Shown here one piece after another: positions 11,129 through 21,312 of a DNA stretch of 45,826 bases (positions are counted from its first letter, which is position 1; every line of letters starts with the position of its first letter). This DNA comes from a virus. Position numbers and translations under genes: made by a program. The notes under the pieces are model-generated. The model worked only from the letters and a program-made list of their open reading frames with translations, searched no databases and was not told the origin of the DNA. Location: the IMG/VR virus record IMGVR_UViG_3300045243_000032, positions 1-45,826 of that record, one strand, 5' to 3'.

Positions 11129-14100
11129 TGGACACCGGCGAACTACCGTTTGGGCCGTTCCAAACGGGCCAAAGTTGGCGGTCGCCTGACGAATGGAAGC
11201 CGATAAGACAGATCTGCGCGTATGGTGGCGGCGATGGCGGTGGTGGGGGCGGTGGCGGCGGTGGTGACAGCGGTGAAGGCGGCGGCGGCTCGGGCGGTGG
11301 GGCAGCGGGGGGCGGTGGTGGTGGTGCCGGTGCAGGCGGAGGCGGTGGTGCAGGTGCAGAAGGCGGAGGCGGCGCGGCTGGCGCAGGCGGTTCGGCAGGC
11401 GCCGGCGGCACCGAAGGAGGGGCGTCGGAAAGCGGTTCGGAAGGCGGCGCATCAGAAAGTGGCTCGGGAGGCGCAGAGGCAGGTGCAGGAGGTGCAAGTG
11501 AAGGTGGTGGCTCAGAAGGCGGCACTTCCGGCGCAGAAGCCGGCGGGAGCGCAGGTGCTGCCGCGGCGGCAGGCGCGGAAGGCGCTGGCGCTGCTGCTGC
11601 GGGCGCTGCTGCTGCGGCTGGCGCTGCCGCGGCGGCAGGATCAGGATCAGGATTTGGAGGCGGCACAGGTGCCGGCCAATCCGGCGCCGAGGGCCAAGGA
11701 CAATCCGGCCAAGGCCAAGCGGGGCAAGAGGGCCAAGGCACACAAGGTTTTGGCAGTTTCAGCGCCGCGCCCGCGAGCCCGGAAGGGCCAGAAGCGGCTT
11801 CGCCGGGATCGATCTCGCCATCAAGCCCGGATGTAGCGGCCGCCTCTACAGTCGGCGCGGCGAACCAAGCGGCATCTTTCGGAGCATCGTTCGGTGCTCC
11901 GGGCATGGGCCAACAAGGGCCGCCCGGTGTAGAGGGAATGCCGGCGGGGCAGACGGGGCCAGCGAATGCCGCTGGATTTGGTTTAAGCGCCGCGCAACCC
12001 GGAGCGCAGCAAGGTCCAGCGGCAGGCTTAGGCCCCGGCAACGCCGCGGGTATTGGTCTCAGCGCTGCACAGCCGGGAGCGCAACAAGGCCCATCGGCTT
12101 TTGGCCCATCGTCGCAGCAAGGTCCATCGCAATCGCCCGGCGCCTTTGGGCTAGGCGCGGGCTGGACCGGCAGCCAACAAGCGGCTCAGAGTTCGCTTGC
12201 CGGCGTTGGCCTGTCGCCGGGCATCGCCGCCTCCCCAATAGGGGCGCAGGCAGTCGCCGCTGCGGTCGCCGCCAACCCGGAAGCGGCCGCGCTCGCAAGC
12301 ACAGGATCGCTCACCGCGGCTGCACAGGCGGCCTTTGGCGCGGCTCCCGAGTTTGGCGCGACGCTAGGACCGAGCGCGTTTGACGTCGCCTCCATATCTG
12401 ATCCAACTCTCGGGACAACCTTCCAGCGCGACACGAATGCGGGGCAAGAGGCCGCAGCCGAGCGATCCTCGGGGGACACAAGCGCAGGCGGCGTCCTTCA
12501 AGGAATGGGCGCACTAGCACAGGCACAGGGAAATGACCAAACAAGATCGGCTATTAGTTCGGTTGGCCCGAATGTGGAAGGGTCGCCAGAAACCTACGGC
12601 GCTTTCGCTCCAAATGCAGGCGCAACAGCAGGCGATAGCGGAGGGTTTACTGAAAGCCTCCTCGCTAACCAGTGGGGCGGACAGCCAAGCCAAACTGGCG
12701 AGCAATACGCCGCGAACGTAGCAGGGCCGACCGCTTCGGATATGTTCGGGACATTCAATCCGAACAACCAAAATCCGAACGATCAATCGCGATACGGCGG
12801 CCCCGGCTCGCAACTCGCGAACGCCGCGAGCGGCCCCGAAACTGCTGAGATCACTACGCCGGCACAGCAAGAGGCCGCGGCCAAAGAGAGCGCGGCACCG
12901 ATCGAGCTCCCCCCCGTCACTGTGACGTCGGAGCCCGAGACGCCCGTAACTGGCGGCCAAGAGGGCACGGACAAGACAGAAAGCGCGGGCAAGACAGAGG
13001 GGGCGCCAGCGGCAACGCCGGCCTCCGTGACTGATGAGGAAAAGACGACAACGGCGCAGGAGGAAGGCGGCAAAAGCCTCCTCGACTACGTAAACCCGGT
13101 GCCTCCTGCGGAGGCGCGCGGCAAGGGCGATAGCGCCTTCCGGCAATCGGTCGAACGTGCAGCCCGCGAAGGGCTGTCTGCTACGGCGGACAATCCGAAA
13201 ATCACCGTGTATGACGGTTCCGGCGGTCGGATGGAGGGACCGAACAAGGACGCTTACGGCCAACCGCTCAACAGAACCGAAGACGTGATCGCCGGCAAGG
13301 CTCCGTATATCACCGTCGCGAGCGAGAAAGGCCCCGATGGCAAACCACTCTTGCGGTCGGGAACCGTTGACGTTTACGACCGAAAGACGGGACAGAATTA
13401 TACCCTGCCGTTTCAGACCCGCGACACTGGCAGCGCCTTCCCGCCCGGCACGACGCATGCTTATGATTTCGCGGTAAACAACCGCAACGAAGGGCGCTTC
13501 ACTTTCACCAATCCGCGTACTGAAGGAACGATCCAGACTGCCGGTGCACAGCGGCCGCCGGGCGACATCCCCACGCAGGCCGCCTCGGTTGTCACTCCTA
13601 GTCAGATTCCGGGTCTTGAGAATTATCGGCCGGGCGCAACCGATCGGTATGGCAATCTCGTTTTTACTAATCAGCCGACCACGGAAAAGGGTGCCACAAC
13701 TCGTGGAACGCTGACATTCGGCGATGTTAAGGTGCCGTATACTTCGGGGGGTAGCAGAAAGGGTGACGCGCCCGATGGAATTTTCCCGATACATGTTATC
13801 GGGCATGGTGGCACCGGCGAAAAATCGGGCCTTCCGGCGCAATATGATCCGATTGCGAGAGTCGGCGATCGCAGCGGGAACATGTACGATAGGAGTATTG
13901 GGCAGAACCGTAGCGCGATCGAAATCCATGCAATTCCGCCCGGCGATAAGACGACCGCCGGATGCATCGGAATTCCAGGGGGAGTGAACGGTCCTTATGC
14001 GGACCTAAAAAACGCGATTGTTGCGGCGCAGGGGCGCGGTGAGCAGCTTTACCTTATTCAAGAGAACCGCAGTATTCAGATCGTCACCGCGCCGCAACTC

Positions 14101-16422
14101 CAAGCGATGGCGGGCGGTCAGGGCACGGCGACGGCGGCCTATGAGCCGCCCACGTCGCCCTATCAAGCCGGCGAAATGCGGGGCGGTCAGGGCGTTTACA
14201 ACGCGCCCGAAGTCACCCCCGGCTGGCCCGGTTTGAGCGGAATAGGGGGCGCATATTCCGCTCAAGGGCAATTCCCCGCCGGTCCCGAGTTCCCGTCGCC
14301 ATTTGGCGCAGGTTGGCTTGCAGACCGCCAAATGGCAGGAAGGGGCGGCGAGTTCCCGCCCGGCCCGGCATTCCCGCCGACGATCGAGCAAGGCGAGCCC
14401 GGCCCGGCGAGCCCGAAAGGCGATGTCACGCAAGGGCCACCGCTTGAAGACATCGGCATCAACGATCCGCTCGAAAACGCCATAATTCAGTCGGGGCAGA
14501 GCATTCCGCCCGAGACGTGGCAGAGCGCATTAGACGCGATGCAACCCGCCCCTAACTGGAACGTTGGCGAGCAGCGGCAGGGCGTCGCCGGCAACTTTCC
14601 TGAAGGCCCGCTGATCCAAGCCCCCGGCCCTCCGGCCGAGACGCTACAGGGTTATCCTAGCGTTGCCGTCGAACGCGCCGGCCAACTGCCCTCGGCCATG
14701 GCCGAGCCTAGCGATACGTTTGGCGACCGCTTCGGCGGTGGCCTCGCGCAAGGCGCGATCAACATGGAGCAGCCGAGCCCCGATCAAAGCAGGGGCGACA
14801 CGTTTGGCGACCGTTTCGGTAATCTTCCGCCGGCTCAGGAACAGGCTCCCGGACCGCCGCTTGACCTCGCCCCGCCAAGCCCCGGACCAGGGCTAGAGCC
14901 GGGCCAAATCCTACAAAGCGGTCAGGAAGGACCGGGCGTCCAGACGCCAGACACGTTCGCCGATCGGTTTGGCAATCTGCCCCCTGCGGCCGAACAGACA
15001 CAACCTCCAACGGAGCCGCCACCGGCAGCACAACCTCCAACGGATAACGCCCCGTTCACGCCCCCGGACCTTGTGGCCGGTCCGAAGCCTCCGGGCGCAG
15101 CCCCGCCGCCCTCGGCGACCGACAGGGACCGGGCCGTTCAGATTTTCGACAAGGCCGGCGCTGCGGCGCAAGCCAAGATGTCCGCCGCAGACCGTCAGCA
15201 ATCGGAAAAGTACGCCAAGGGCGTCACCGATCAGATGAAGCAAGACCTTATGACCGGCAAACTCTCGCCAGAGGAGTTCATGGCGAAATCTGCGAACAAC
15301 GTCGGCGTCTACTTTATGGGGATCAAAATCAACGTAACCCCCGAAGACATCAAGTCAAATGCCGCCGACAAACTCGCGGGGTTTTCCAAAGACGTGCAGG
15401 CGGGGCGCGCAGAGTTCACGCAGGGGAAGGCCAACGACGCGGCCACGCAAAACGCATTCGTCCAATCGGTCGAGAAGTTCAATGCCGCAATGGGCGAATT
15501 CGAGACGAAAATGGGGGCGAGCGCAAGCGTGCAAGAGAGGGCCGGGGTGCCCCTAGCTGTTAACGAGCCCTCGCAGGGGCCGATGACCGTTATCCCCGGC
15601 ATTCCCTCCGTTCCGAATCCAGAGGCTTATCCGCCCGGCATTCACGAAATGCAAACTCCGCAAACTCCGCAAACTCCGCAAGTTCCGCCGTCCGCCATAC
15701 CAACGGCGCCCGGCGGTGGCGCGCCTGTTGCTGGTCCGGCCCCTCCTGCTGGCGCGGGCGCGCCTAACAATTTCGGCGGCGTTCCGGCTCCGTTCACTAG
15801 CGAAACGGCGTCCCCGGCATATGGTAGTGGTGTGTCTGCGCCAGTGCCGCCCGCGCAGGTTGCGCAGAGGTATCCGCAACAGGTCCGCCAAATCGCCATG
15901 CGCTTCCGTGTAGACCTCGCAACGGCCGCAGCCATCTTGGCTCAATCGCTTGCCGGTGCCCCAACTCCCCACGCCGCTATGGCTCAAGGCGGCCACGCCC
16001 GGTCGGGTGAGCCCATCCTTGTGGGCGAACGCGGCCCGGAGGTTATCGTCCCAAATGCCCCGAGCACCGTGATACCGGGCGACCCGCGCGAATTCGAGCG
16101 CATGTACGGGCAGATGCAAAACGCGCCGCAATTCGATCTCCGCGCCGCGCCGCCCGGTTTCTCTCCGCAACCCGCAGCATGGGATCGATGGCTCGCCGAT
16201 CTGCCGGAAAGCTCCAACGTCGTGGACCTGCGCACGCCAGAGCAAAAGGCGGAGGATAACAATAAGTGGCGCCTCACTTGGGATCCGACGCTAACGCGGC
16301 CGGCTCCGAAGCCCCTCAAGCAATTTCCGCCCGTGGTCGCACCCCCGCCAGCGCAGTCAACCCTTCCCGCTTGGCTGCAAGATCAGCAGAGCCAATGGAC
16401 GAAAGCAAAGGGCGGCCGCTAG
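11128..16422 (+). CDS. giant low-complexity virion-type protein with L,D-transpeptidase-like core
   Basis: 1764 residues from the ATG at 11128 (TGATG overlap); an in-frame start 45 bases earlier is not needed. After 30 normal residues comes a Gly-rich then Ala/Gly/Gln-rich region to about residue 450. At about 860-970 a globular part has IHVIGHGG (His889, His893), IEIHAI (His934) and TTAGCIGIPGG (Cys946), similar to the catalytic His and S-x-GC motif of YkuD/Tlde1-like L,D-transpeptidases. Three DTF[GA]DRFG repeats lie at 1196, 1224 and 1275, and a helical part at about 1350-1470. Near 1632 is LVGERGPEVIVP, typical of tail tape-measure C-termini. Probably an ejected or peptidoglycan-active virion protein. 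Confidence 0.75.
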   Translation: MDTGELPFGPFQTGQSWRSPDEWKPIRQICAYGGGDGGGGGGGGGGDSGEGGGGSGGGAAGGGGGGAGAGGGGGAGAEGGGGAAGAGGSAGAGGTEGGASESGSEGGASESGSGGAEAGAGGASEGGGSEGGTSGAEAGGSAGAAAAAGAEGAGAAAAGAAAAAGAAAAAGSGSGFGGGTGAGQSGAEGQGQSGQGQAGQEGQGTQGFGSFSAAPASPEGPEAASPGSISPSSPDVAAASTVGAANQAASFGASFGAPGMGQQGPPGVEGMPAGQTGPANAAGFGLSAAQPGAQQGPAAGLGPGNAAGIGLSAAQPGAQQGPSAFGPSSQQGPSQSPGAFGLGAGWTGSQQAAQSSLAGVGLSPGIAASPIGAQAVAAAVAANPEAAALASTGSLTAAAQAAFGAAPEFGATLGPSAFDVASISDPTLGTTFQRDTNAGQEAAAERSSGDTSAGGVLQGMGALAQAQGNDQTRSAISSVGPNVEGSPETYGAFAPNAGATAGDSGGFTESLLANQWGGQPSQTGEQYAANVAGPTASDMFGTFNPNNQNPNDQSRYGGPGSQLANAASGPETAEITTPAQQEAAAKESAAPIELPPVTVTSEPETPVTGGQEGTDKTESAGKTEGAPAATPASVTDEEKTTTAQEEGGKSLLDYVNPVPPAEARGKGDSAFRQSVERAAREGLSATADNPKITVYDGSGGRMEGPNKDAYGQPLNRTEDVIAGKAPYITVASEKGPDGKPLLRSGTVDVYDRKTGQNYTLPFQTRDTGSAFPPGTTHAYDFAVNNRNEGRFTFTNPRTEGTIQTAGAQRPPGDIPTQAASVVTPSQIPGLENYRPGATDRYGNLVFTNQPTTEKGATTRGTLTFGDVKVPYTSGGSRKGDAPDGIFPIHVIGHGGTGEKSGLPAQYDPIARVGDRSGNMYDRSIGQNRSAIEIHAIPPGDKTTAGCIGIPGGVNGPYADLKNAIVAAQGRGEQLYLIQENRSIQIVTAPQLQAMAGGQGTATAAYEPPTSPYQAGEMRGGQGVYNAPEVTPGWPGLSGIGGAYSAQGQFPAGPEFPSPFGAGWLADRQMAGRGGEFPPGPAFPPTIEQGEPGPASPKGDVTQGPPLEDIGINDPLENAIIQSGQSIPPETWQSALDAMQPAPNWNVGEQRQGVAGNFPEGPLIQAPGPPAETLQGYPSVAVERAGQLPSAMAEPSDTFGDRFGGGLAQGAINMEQPSPDQSRGDTFGDRFGNLPPAQEQAPGPPLDLAPPSPGPGLEPGQILQSGQEGPGVQTPDTFADRFGNLPPAAEQTQPPTEPPPAAQPPTDNAPFTPPDLVAGPKPPGAAPPPSATDRDRAVQIFDKAGAAAQAKMSAADRQQSEKYAKGVTDQMKQDLMTGKLSPEEFMAKSANNVGVYFMGIKINVTPEDIKSNAADKLAGFSKDVQAGRAEFTQGKANDAATQNAFVQSVEKFNAAMGEFETKMGASASVQERAGVPLAVNEPSQGPMTVIPGIPSVPNPEAYPPGIHEMQTPQTPQTPQVPPSAIPTAPGGGAPVAGPAPPAGAGAPNNFGGVPAPFTSETASPAYGSGVSAPVPPAQVAQRYPQQVRQIAMRFRVDLATAAAILAQSLAGAPTPHAAMAQGGHARSGEPILVGERGPEVIVPNAPSTVIPGDPREFERMYGQMQNAPQFDLRAAPPGFSPQPAAWDRWLADLPESSNVVDLRTPEQKAEDNNKWRLTWDPTLTRPAPKPLKQFPPVVAPPPAQSTLPAWLQDQQSQWTKAKGGR

Positions 16423-16704
16423 ATGGCAAAGACACCCCTCCAAATCGCATCCCTCGCGCGCTCGCACGCTGAAAGCGCGATCAGGACACTTGCTGCGATT
16501 ATGCACGAGCCGCGGGCGCCGTGGGCGTGCCGCGTGATGGCGGCGGAGGCATTGCTTGACCGAGGTTTCGGCAAAGCGCCGCTCACGATCCAAGGCGAAA
16601 TCGAGCATCGATACGTTATTGAGGTTCCCGCAGAATTGACGCGCGAGCAATGGATCAAGGAATACTCGACGCCGCTGATCGAGAACAACCCAGCTACACC
16701 GTAG
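16423..16704 (+). CDS. putative terminase small subunit
   Basis: 93 residues starting directly after the stop of the giant gene. The sequence IASLARSHAESAIRTLAAIM followed by PWACRVMAAEALLDRGFGKA is the pattern of small proteins next to large terminases; they bind packaging-site DNA through a helical N-terminus. The last 55 bases overlap the terminase large subunit gene. The family call rests on pattern and position. Confidence 0.65.
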   Translation: MAKTPLQIASLARSHAESAIRTLAAIMHEPRAPWACRVMAAEALLDRGFGKAPLTIQGEIEHRYVIEVPAELTREQWIKEYSTPLIENNPATP

Positions 16705-18125
16705 GCTGGTCCGCGCGCGGAAATCCCGCGCAACTCGCCCTTCTAAAGTGCCCCATATTCGAAGTGTTCTTTGGCGGCGCGCGTGGCGGCGGCAAAACCG
16801 ACGGCATGCTCGGCGAGTGGGTTAAGCACGCCGATCGCTATGGCGAGAACGCCATCGGGTTGATGCTACGGCGCACGCGCACAGAGCTTGTCGAGACGAT
16901 CGAGCGGTCGCGCGTAATATATGCGCCGATGGGATGGAAGTACCATGAAACCGACAAGATGTGGCGGGCTACCAACGGTGCCCGACTTCGCTTCGCTTAC
17001 TTGGAAAGAGACGCTGACGCAGAGCTATATCAAGGGCACAGCTACACTCGACTCTACGTCGAGGAGATTGGGAATTTCCCTAATCCGGCACCTATCTTCA
17101 AGCTTATGGCAACTCTGCGTTCTGGCGCTGGCGTGCCTGTGGGTTTTCGCGCTACTGGTAATCCTGGCGGACCAGGCCATCAGTGGGTTAAGGCACGATA
17201 CATCGACCCTGCGCCGCTCGGCAACAGAGTAATTCGCGACAACGACACACACCTTGAACGGGTCTATATCCCATCCAAGGTCGATAACAACTCCGCGCAC
17301 ATCGACGTTGAAAACTACAAACGGCAACTCCGCGCGAGCGGAAGCAAAGAGCTTGTTGCCGCGTGGCTCGACGGCGATTGGAACGTAACGCTAGGAGCAT
17401 TCTTTGACTGTTGGAACACCAAGCGACACGTTGTGCGCCCGTTTGAAGTGCCCAAAGATTGGTTGCGCTTTCGCTCGATGGATTGGGGCTCAGCTTCGCC
17501 TTTCTCCGTTGGATGGTGGGCCGTCGTTCAAGATGACTTTGCAACGGATGCTCGAACGCTGCCCCGTGGCTGCATCGTACGCTATCGAGAGTGGTACGGA
17601 TGCAAGCCCGGACAACCAAATACCGGGATAAAGCTTCACGCCGAGGCTGTAGGCGAGAGCATCGCCGCTAGGGAAAAGAAGGATGACAAAATCTCATACG
17701 GAGTGCTTGATCCTTCCGCTTTCGCCGAGGATGGCGGCCCCTCCATCGCCGAACGTCTCGCCCGAGGATCAGGCAACAAAGTCCACTTCCGCCGCGCGGA
17801 TAACACGCGGGTTGCGCGAGTGGGAGCAATCGGGGGATGGGACCAGTTTCGCGCGCGCCTTGTGGGAGACGTGGCCGATCGACCAATGATCGTCGCGTTT
17901 TCGACGTGCATTGACTCGATCCGTACTATCCCGTTCCTGCAACACGATCCCGACAAGCCCGAAGACCTGATGACCGACAGCGAAGACCACGCTGCGGATG
18001 ACTGGCGATATGCCTGCATGTCGCGGCCGTATGTGCCGACCCGACCTGAACCAAAACCCAGCAGCGTGACCGGCTACAAGCGGGTGCGCGACACTGCAAC
18101 GCCCGGAGATTGGAAGACGTATTAA
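16650..18125 (+). CDS. terL: terminase large subunit
   Basis: 491 residues. The packaging ATPase has a Walker A motif GGARGGGKT (42-50), a Walker B LYVEE (135-139) and a coupling segment GNPGG (170-174). The nuclease domain has the acidic residues of a RNase H fold: SMDWGSASPF (Asp278), GVLDPSAF (Asp354) and HAADDWRY (Asp450/451). It translocates and cuts phage DNA at the portal. The start at 16650 lies inside the small-subunit gene; the sequence before Walker A (WSARGNPAQLALL) is of normal length for the family, so no later start is needed. Confidence 0.95.
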   Translation: MDQGILDAADREQPSYTVGWSARGNPAQLALLKCPIFEVFFGGARGGGKTDGMLGEWVKHADRYGENAIGLMLRRTRTELVETIERSRVIYAPMGWKYHETDKMWRATNGARLRFAYLERDADAELYQGHSYTRLYVEEIGNFPNPAPIFKLMATLRSGAGVPVGFRATGNPGGPGHQWVKARYIDPAPLGNRVIRDNDTHLERVYIPSKVDNNSAHIDVENYKRQLRASGSKELVAAWLDGDWNVTLGAFFDCWNTKRHVVRPFEVPKDWLRFRSMDWGSASPFSVGWWAVVQDDFATDARTLPRGCIVRYREWYGCKPGQPNTGIKLHAEAVGESIAAREKKDDKISYGVLDPSAFAEDGGPSIAERLARGSGNKVHFRRADNTRVARVGAIGGWDQFRARLVGDVADRPMIVAFSTCIDSIRTIPFLQHDPDKPEDLMTDSEDHAADDWRYACMSRPYVPTRPEPKPSSVTGYKRVRDTATPGDWKTY

Positions 18126-20344
18126 TGGCGACCACAAACGGCACTGGCTATAGCCAGCAAAGTAACAGCGATGTCAACGGCCCCCCGGTATCCGGCGGGG
18201 CCGTTGATGCTGATACGGGCGGCGAAGATGGTGCATGGACGCTGGAACAGTGCGTCGATTCCTACCTCACCTATCTGATGAGCAAGCGTGCGGAGATCGA
18301 CGAGCAGCAACAGGCTCGGCGCTATCGGCATGGTTCTCACTGGACGGCCGAGCAAATCAAGATTTTAAACGATCGCAAGCAACCCGTCGTCACCTCTAAC
18401 CGGATCGGCCGCAAGATCGACGGCATTGTCGGCTTGGTCGAAAAGCTACGCCAAGACCCGAAAGCGTATCCGCGCACGCCGGAGCATCAGGAGGGCGCCG
18501 ACTTGGCGACCGCCGCGCTGCGCTATGTGATGGATGTCAACCGCTGGCCACACCAAAAGGCGATGGTTGCGGAGAAAGCGGCCGTTGACGGCATCGGCGG
18601 CATCGAGCTCGACCTAAAGGAAATGCCCCCGGCACAGGGCGACGATAACCCGATGGCGAACAACGGGAAGCCCGACTATGACGTTGTATTCCGAGTAGTC
18701 GATAACGACGGCTTTTTTTACGACCCGCGCAGCTACGCCAACGATTTCGAGGATGCCCGCTACCAAGGAGTCGGCAAGTGGGTCGATCAGGAAATGCTCA
18801 AGGAAATGCTGCCGGACAAGGCAGACGAGATCGACAGCGACGCATCGAGCCAAAACGCTAGCTACTTATCGACCGACTCCGACCGTGACATTCGGTGGTT
18901 CCAGAGCAATCCAAGCGGCAAGATCAAACAGGTCCGGCTGATTGATGTTTGGTATAAGAGCAAGGGCAAATGGCGGTGGTCGCTATTCACGCGCGCGGCA
19001 ATCTTGAAGCAAGGCGAATCTCCGTTCTACGACGACGAAGATAAGCAAATCTGCCGATATCAAATGTTCTCCGCGCAGGTTGACCACGAAGGCGATCGAT
19101 ACGGCTTCCCGCGCAACTTGATGTCAGCGCAGGACGAGATCAACCAACGCCGATCGAAGGCGCTACATCTTAACAATAGCCGCCGCATCCGCGCGACGCG
19201 CGCCGCGATTGCCGACGATGACGTGGAAGCTCTGCGCCGCGAGGCCGCACGGTCGGACGGCATAATCGTCTCGAACACATCCATTGAAGAAATTCAATTT
19301 GATGACTCGGCCAAGCAAGCTCAGATGATGGCCGAGATTGAATTCCTAAAAGATGCCAAAGCCGAAATCGAGAACTTCGGGCCTAATCCAGCGTTGCTCG
19401 GCAACGCGGGCATGGGGGAAAGTTCGGGCAAGGCCATCGCATTGATGCAGCAAGCCGGGGTCGCCGAACTTGGCCCCTACATGCTCAACCTGCGCGCATG
19501 GACATTGCGGGTTTACCGCGCGCTATTCAACGCGGTGCAAAAGTATTGGACGAACGAGCGGTGGATCAGGGTTACGGACAATCAGGGCGTGGAACAATAC
19601 GTCAAGATCAACGCGACGCAGTTTCACCCGGAAACTGGCATGCCCACGATGGTCAACGTCATCGGCGAGCTCGACGTTGATATCATTCTGGACGAAGGCC
19701 CCGACACGATCACGATGATGGCCGACACCTATGAGGCGATCAGCCAAGCGCTTCCCTCCGTCGCCAAGATACTGTCGCCCCCGCAAGCGCAGGCGGTCAT
19801 GGAAGTGCTGATCGAGACGAGCCCGTTGCCAGCCGATGTCAAAAAGAAATTCCGCGATGCCGGCCAGCAGCAACCGCAGCAAGGACCGTCACCGGAAGAA
19901 ATGAAGGCGCAGGCCGAGGTAGCGATACTGCAACAGAAAAACCAGGGGCAGCTACAATTGAAGCGCGAGAGCGCGCAGATCGACGCCCAAACCAAGCAAT
20001 CAGACGCCGCAGCCGAAATACAGATCGCGCGCGAGAAGGCCCAAAACGAAATGGAAATTGAGAAAATGAAGGCCACGAACCAGATGGAAATAGAGCGCCA
20101 TAAAGGGCTTGAGGGCGCGAATATAAAATCTCAGTTGGCCTTGCACGAAGCAAGTCTACAGCCCCCGCCGGAGCCCGAACCTGCGCCCAAGGCGGCCGAA
20201 CCGACACCCCCGCCGCCTGCGCCGCCGCCCGATCATACGCCCGCCATTCTTGAACTCATTAAGCACTTAGGCAGTCAGAAACGGCCAACCGGCCTACAGC
20301 GCACCGGAAGCGGGATGCGCGTTGTTTATGATGGGGAGGGCTGA
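18125..20344 (+). CDS. portal protein, P22-like
   Basis: 739 residues from the ATG overlapping the terminase stop (TAATG). The N-terminal part (HWTAEQIKILNDRKQPVVTS, then RIGRKIDGIVG) and central part (DNDGFFYDPRSYANDFEDAR, MFSAQVDHEGDRYGFPRNLM) are characteristic of the large portals of podoviruses related to P22. Residues about 585-690 form a long Gln/Lys/Glu coiled coil followed by a Pro-rich stretch, a barrel or tail-like extension. It forms the dodecameric DNA entry ring and contacts terminase and adaptor. Confidence 0.9.
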   Translation: MATTNGTGYSQQSNSDVNGPPVSGGAVDADTGGEDGAWTLEQCVDSYLTYLMSKRAEIDEQQQARRYRHGSHWTAEQIKILNDRKQPVVTSNRIGRKIDGIVGLVEKLRQDPKAYPRTPEHQEGADLATAALRYVMDVNRWPHQKAMVAEKAAVDGIGGIELDLKEMPPAQGDDNPMANNGKPDYDVVFRVVDNDGFFYDPRSYANDFEDARYQGVGKWVDQEMLKEMLPDKADEIDSDASSQNASYLSTDSDRDIRWFQSNPSGKIKQVRLIDVWYKSKGKWRWSLFTRAAILKQGESPFYDDEDKQICRYQMFSAQVDHEGDRYGFPRNLMSAQDEINQRRSKALHLNNSRRIRATRAAIADDDVEALRREAARSDGIIVSNTSIEEIQFDDSAKQAQMMAEIEFLKDAKAEIENFGPNPALLGNAGMGESSGKAIALMQQAGVAELGPYMLNLRAWTLRVYRALFNAVQKYWTNERWIRVTDNQGVEQYVKINATQFHPETGMPTMVNVIGELDVDIILDEGPDTITMMADTYEAISQALPSVAKILSPPQAQAVMEVLIETSPLPADVKKKFRDAGQQQPQQGPSPEEMKAQAEVAILQQKNQGQLQLKRESAQIDAQTKQSDAAAEIQIAREKAQNEMEIEKMKATNQMEIERHKGLEGANIKSQLALHEASLQPPPEPEPAPKAAEPTPPPPAPPPDHTPAILELIKHLGSQKRPTGLQRTGSGMRVVYDGEG

Positions 20345-20727
20345 TGGCATTCCAGAAAGGCGTTCTAACCCGGAACGCGGAACTAAACGCGATTGCGACG
20401 CAACTTGGCGCGACGGCTACCCTGAAAGCGTTTTCGGGAGCGGAGGCCGCCAACTGTGGCGCAGCCGATCCCGCCGGCACGCTGTTGACCATCACGCTGC
20501 CCGCGAGCCCCTTTGCCGCTGCCGCGGCGGGGGTAATGGCGAAGGCCGGCACATGGTCGGGCTCAGCATCGGCCGGTGGCACAATCGCATCATGGCGCAT
20601 CTATGACAGTAGCGCGGTTTGCCAGCATCAGGGCAACACAACGGACATGACGTTTGATAATACCAATGTGGCAAACGCGCAGGTCGTCACGGTCAATAGC
20701 TTCAGTATCACGGCCGGCAACCCATAG
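20344..20727 (+). CDS. putative virion surface protein
   Basis: 127 residues, TGATG overlap with portal. After a helical start (MAFQKGVLTRNAELNAIATQ) the rest is Ala/Gly/Thr/Ser-rich beta sequence (TWSGSASAGGTIASWRIYDS). Probably a small decoration or fibre-associated domain, judged from composition and position only. Confidence 0.6.
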   Translation: MAFQKGVLTRNAELNAIATQLGATATLKAFSGAEAANCGAADPAGTLLTITLPASPFAAAAAGVMAKAGTWSGSASAGGTIASWRIYDSSAVCQHQGNTTDMTFDNTNVANAQVVTVNSFSITAGNP

Positions 20728-20735
20728 GAGCTGCG

Positions 20736-21311
20736 ATGAGCGTCGGTTATTGGGAAACACTTATCACGCAATCGAAGGATGGCCCGACGCTGACCGCGGG
20801 AACGCGCGCCAGCTGTATCGATGCCACGGCAAAATATACGCTAGCGCCAAACCGACTCAAGGTCGGCGACATCTTGCGCATCAGGGCGTCCGGCCGGCTT
20901 TCGTCGGCCGTGACGACGCCCGGAAATAGTAGCTGGGATTTGGCGGCGGGCGCCGTGGGCATCAAGATTTTTGACACGCTGCCACTGCTCGGCAACATCG
21001 TGGTGCAAACTACTGTGCCATGGTGGCTTGAGGCCGAGGGCATCGTGCGCGCCATCGGCTCGGGTACCTCGGCCAACATTTTCTGGGGCGGCCTTGTCGC
21101 ATCGACGGCGTTCTTGAACGTCGCTGCTGTGGCAACCGGCCCCTACGCTGGTGTCGTCACGGTGCCTTTCAATACCGCTCCGGTAACAGGTACGGGCTTT
21201 GATAGCACCATCGCCAACATCATCGACTTCTGTTTTACGCAAACGACAGCGACCGCCTCTCAAATCTGCCACAACTATTCACTGTCGCTGATGACAAGCT
21301 CAGGCTTCTAA
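20736..21311 (+). CDS. putative virion protein
   Basis: 191 residues with an AGGAG SD. Beta-rich with many Thr/Ala/Gly: LKVGDILRIRASGRLSSAVT, TVPWWLEAEGIVRAIGSGTS. This looks like a phage head or tail surface domain of the sort found next to fibre genes. No family recognised with certainty. Confidence 0.6.
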   Translation: MSVGYWETLITQSKDGPTLTAGTRASCIDATAKYTLAPNRLKVGDILRIRASGRLSSAVTTPGNSSWDLAAGAVGIKIFDTLPLLGNIVVQTTVPWWLEAEGIVRAIGSGTSANIFWGGLVASTAFLNVAAVATGPYAGVVTVPFNTAPVTGTGFDSTIANIIDFCFTQTTATASQICHNYSLSLMTSSGF

Positions 21312-21312
21312 T

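Noticed and set aside
10814-12041. Long minus-strand ORFs (309 and 351 residues) opposite the Gly-rich region
   Set aside because: They are Pro/Arg/Leu-rich mirror images of the GGC-rich coding repeats of the giant protein and have no starts or motifs of their own.
12514-13929. 471-residue minus-strand ORF
   Set aside because: Antisense to the middle of the giant gene, Arg/Ser-rich composition, no SD and no recognisable domain; GC-rich genes often leave the opposite frame open.
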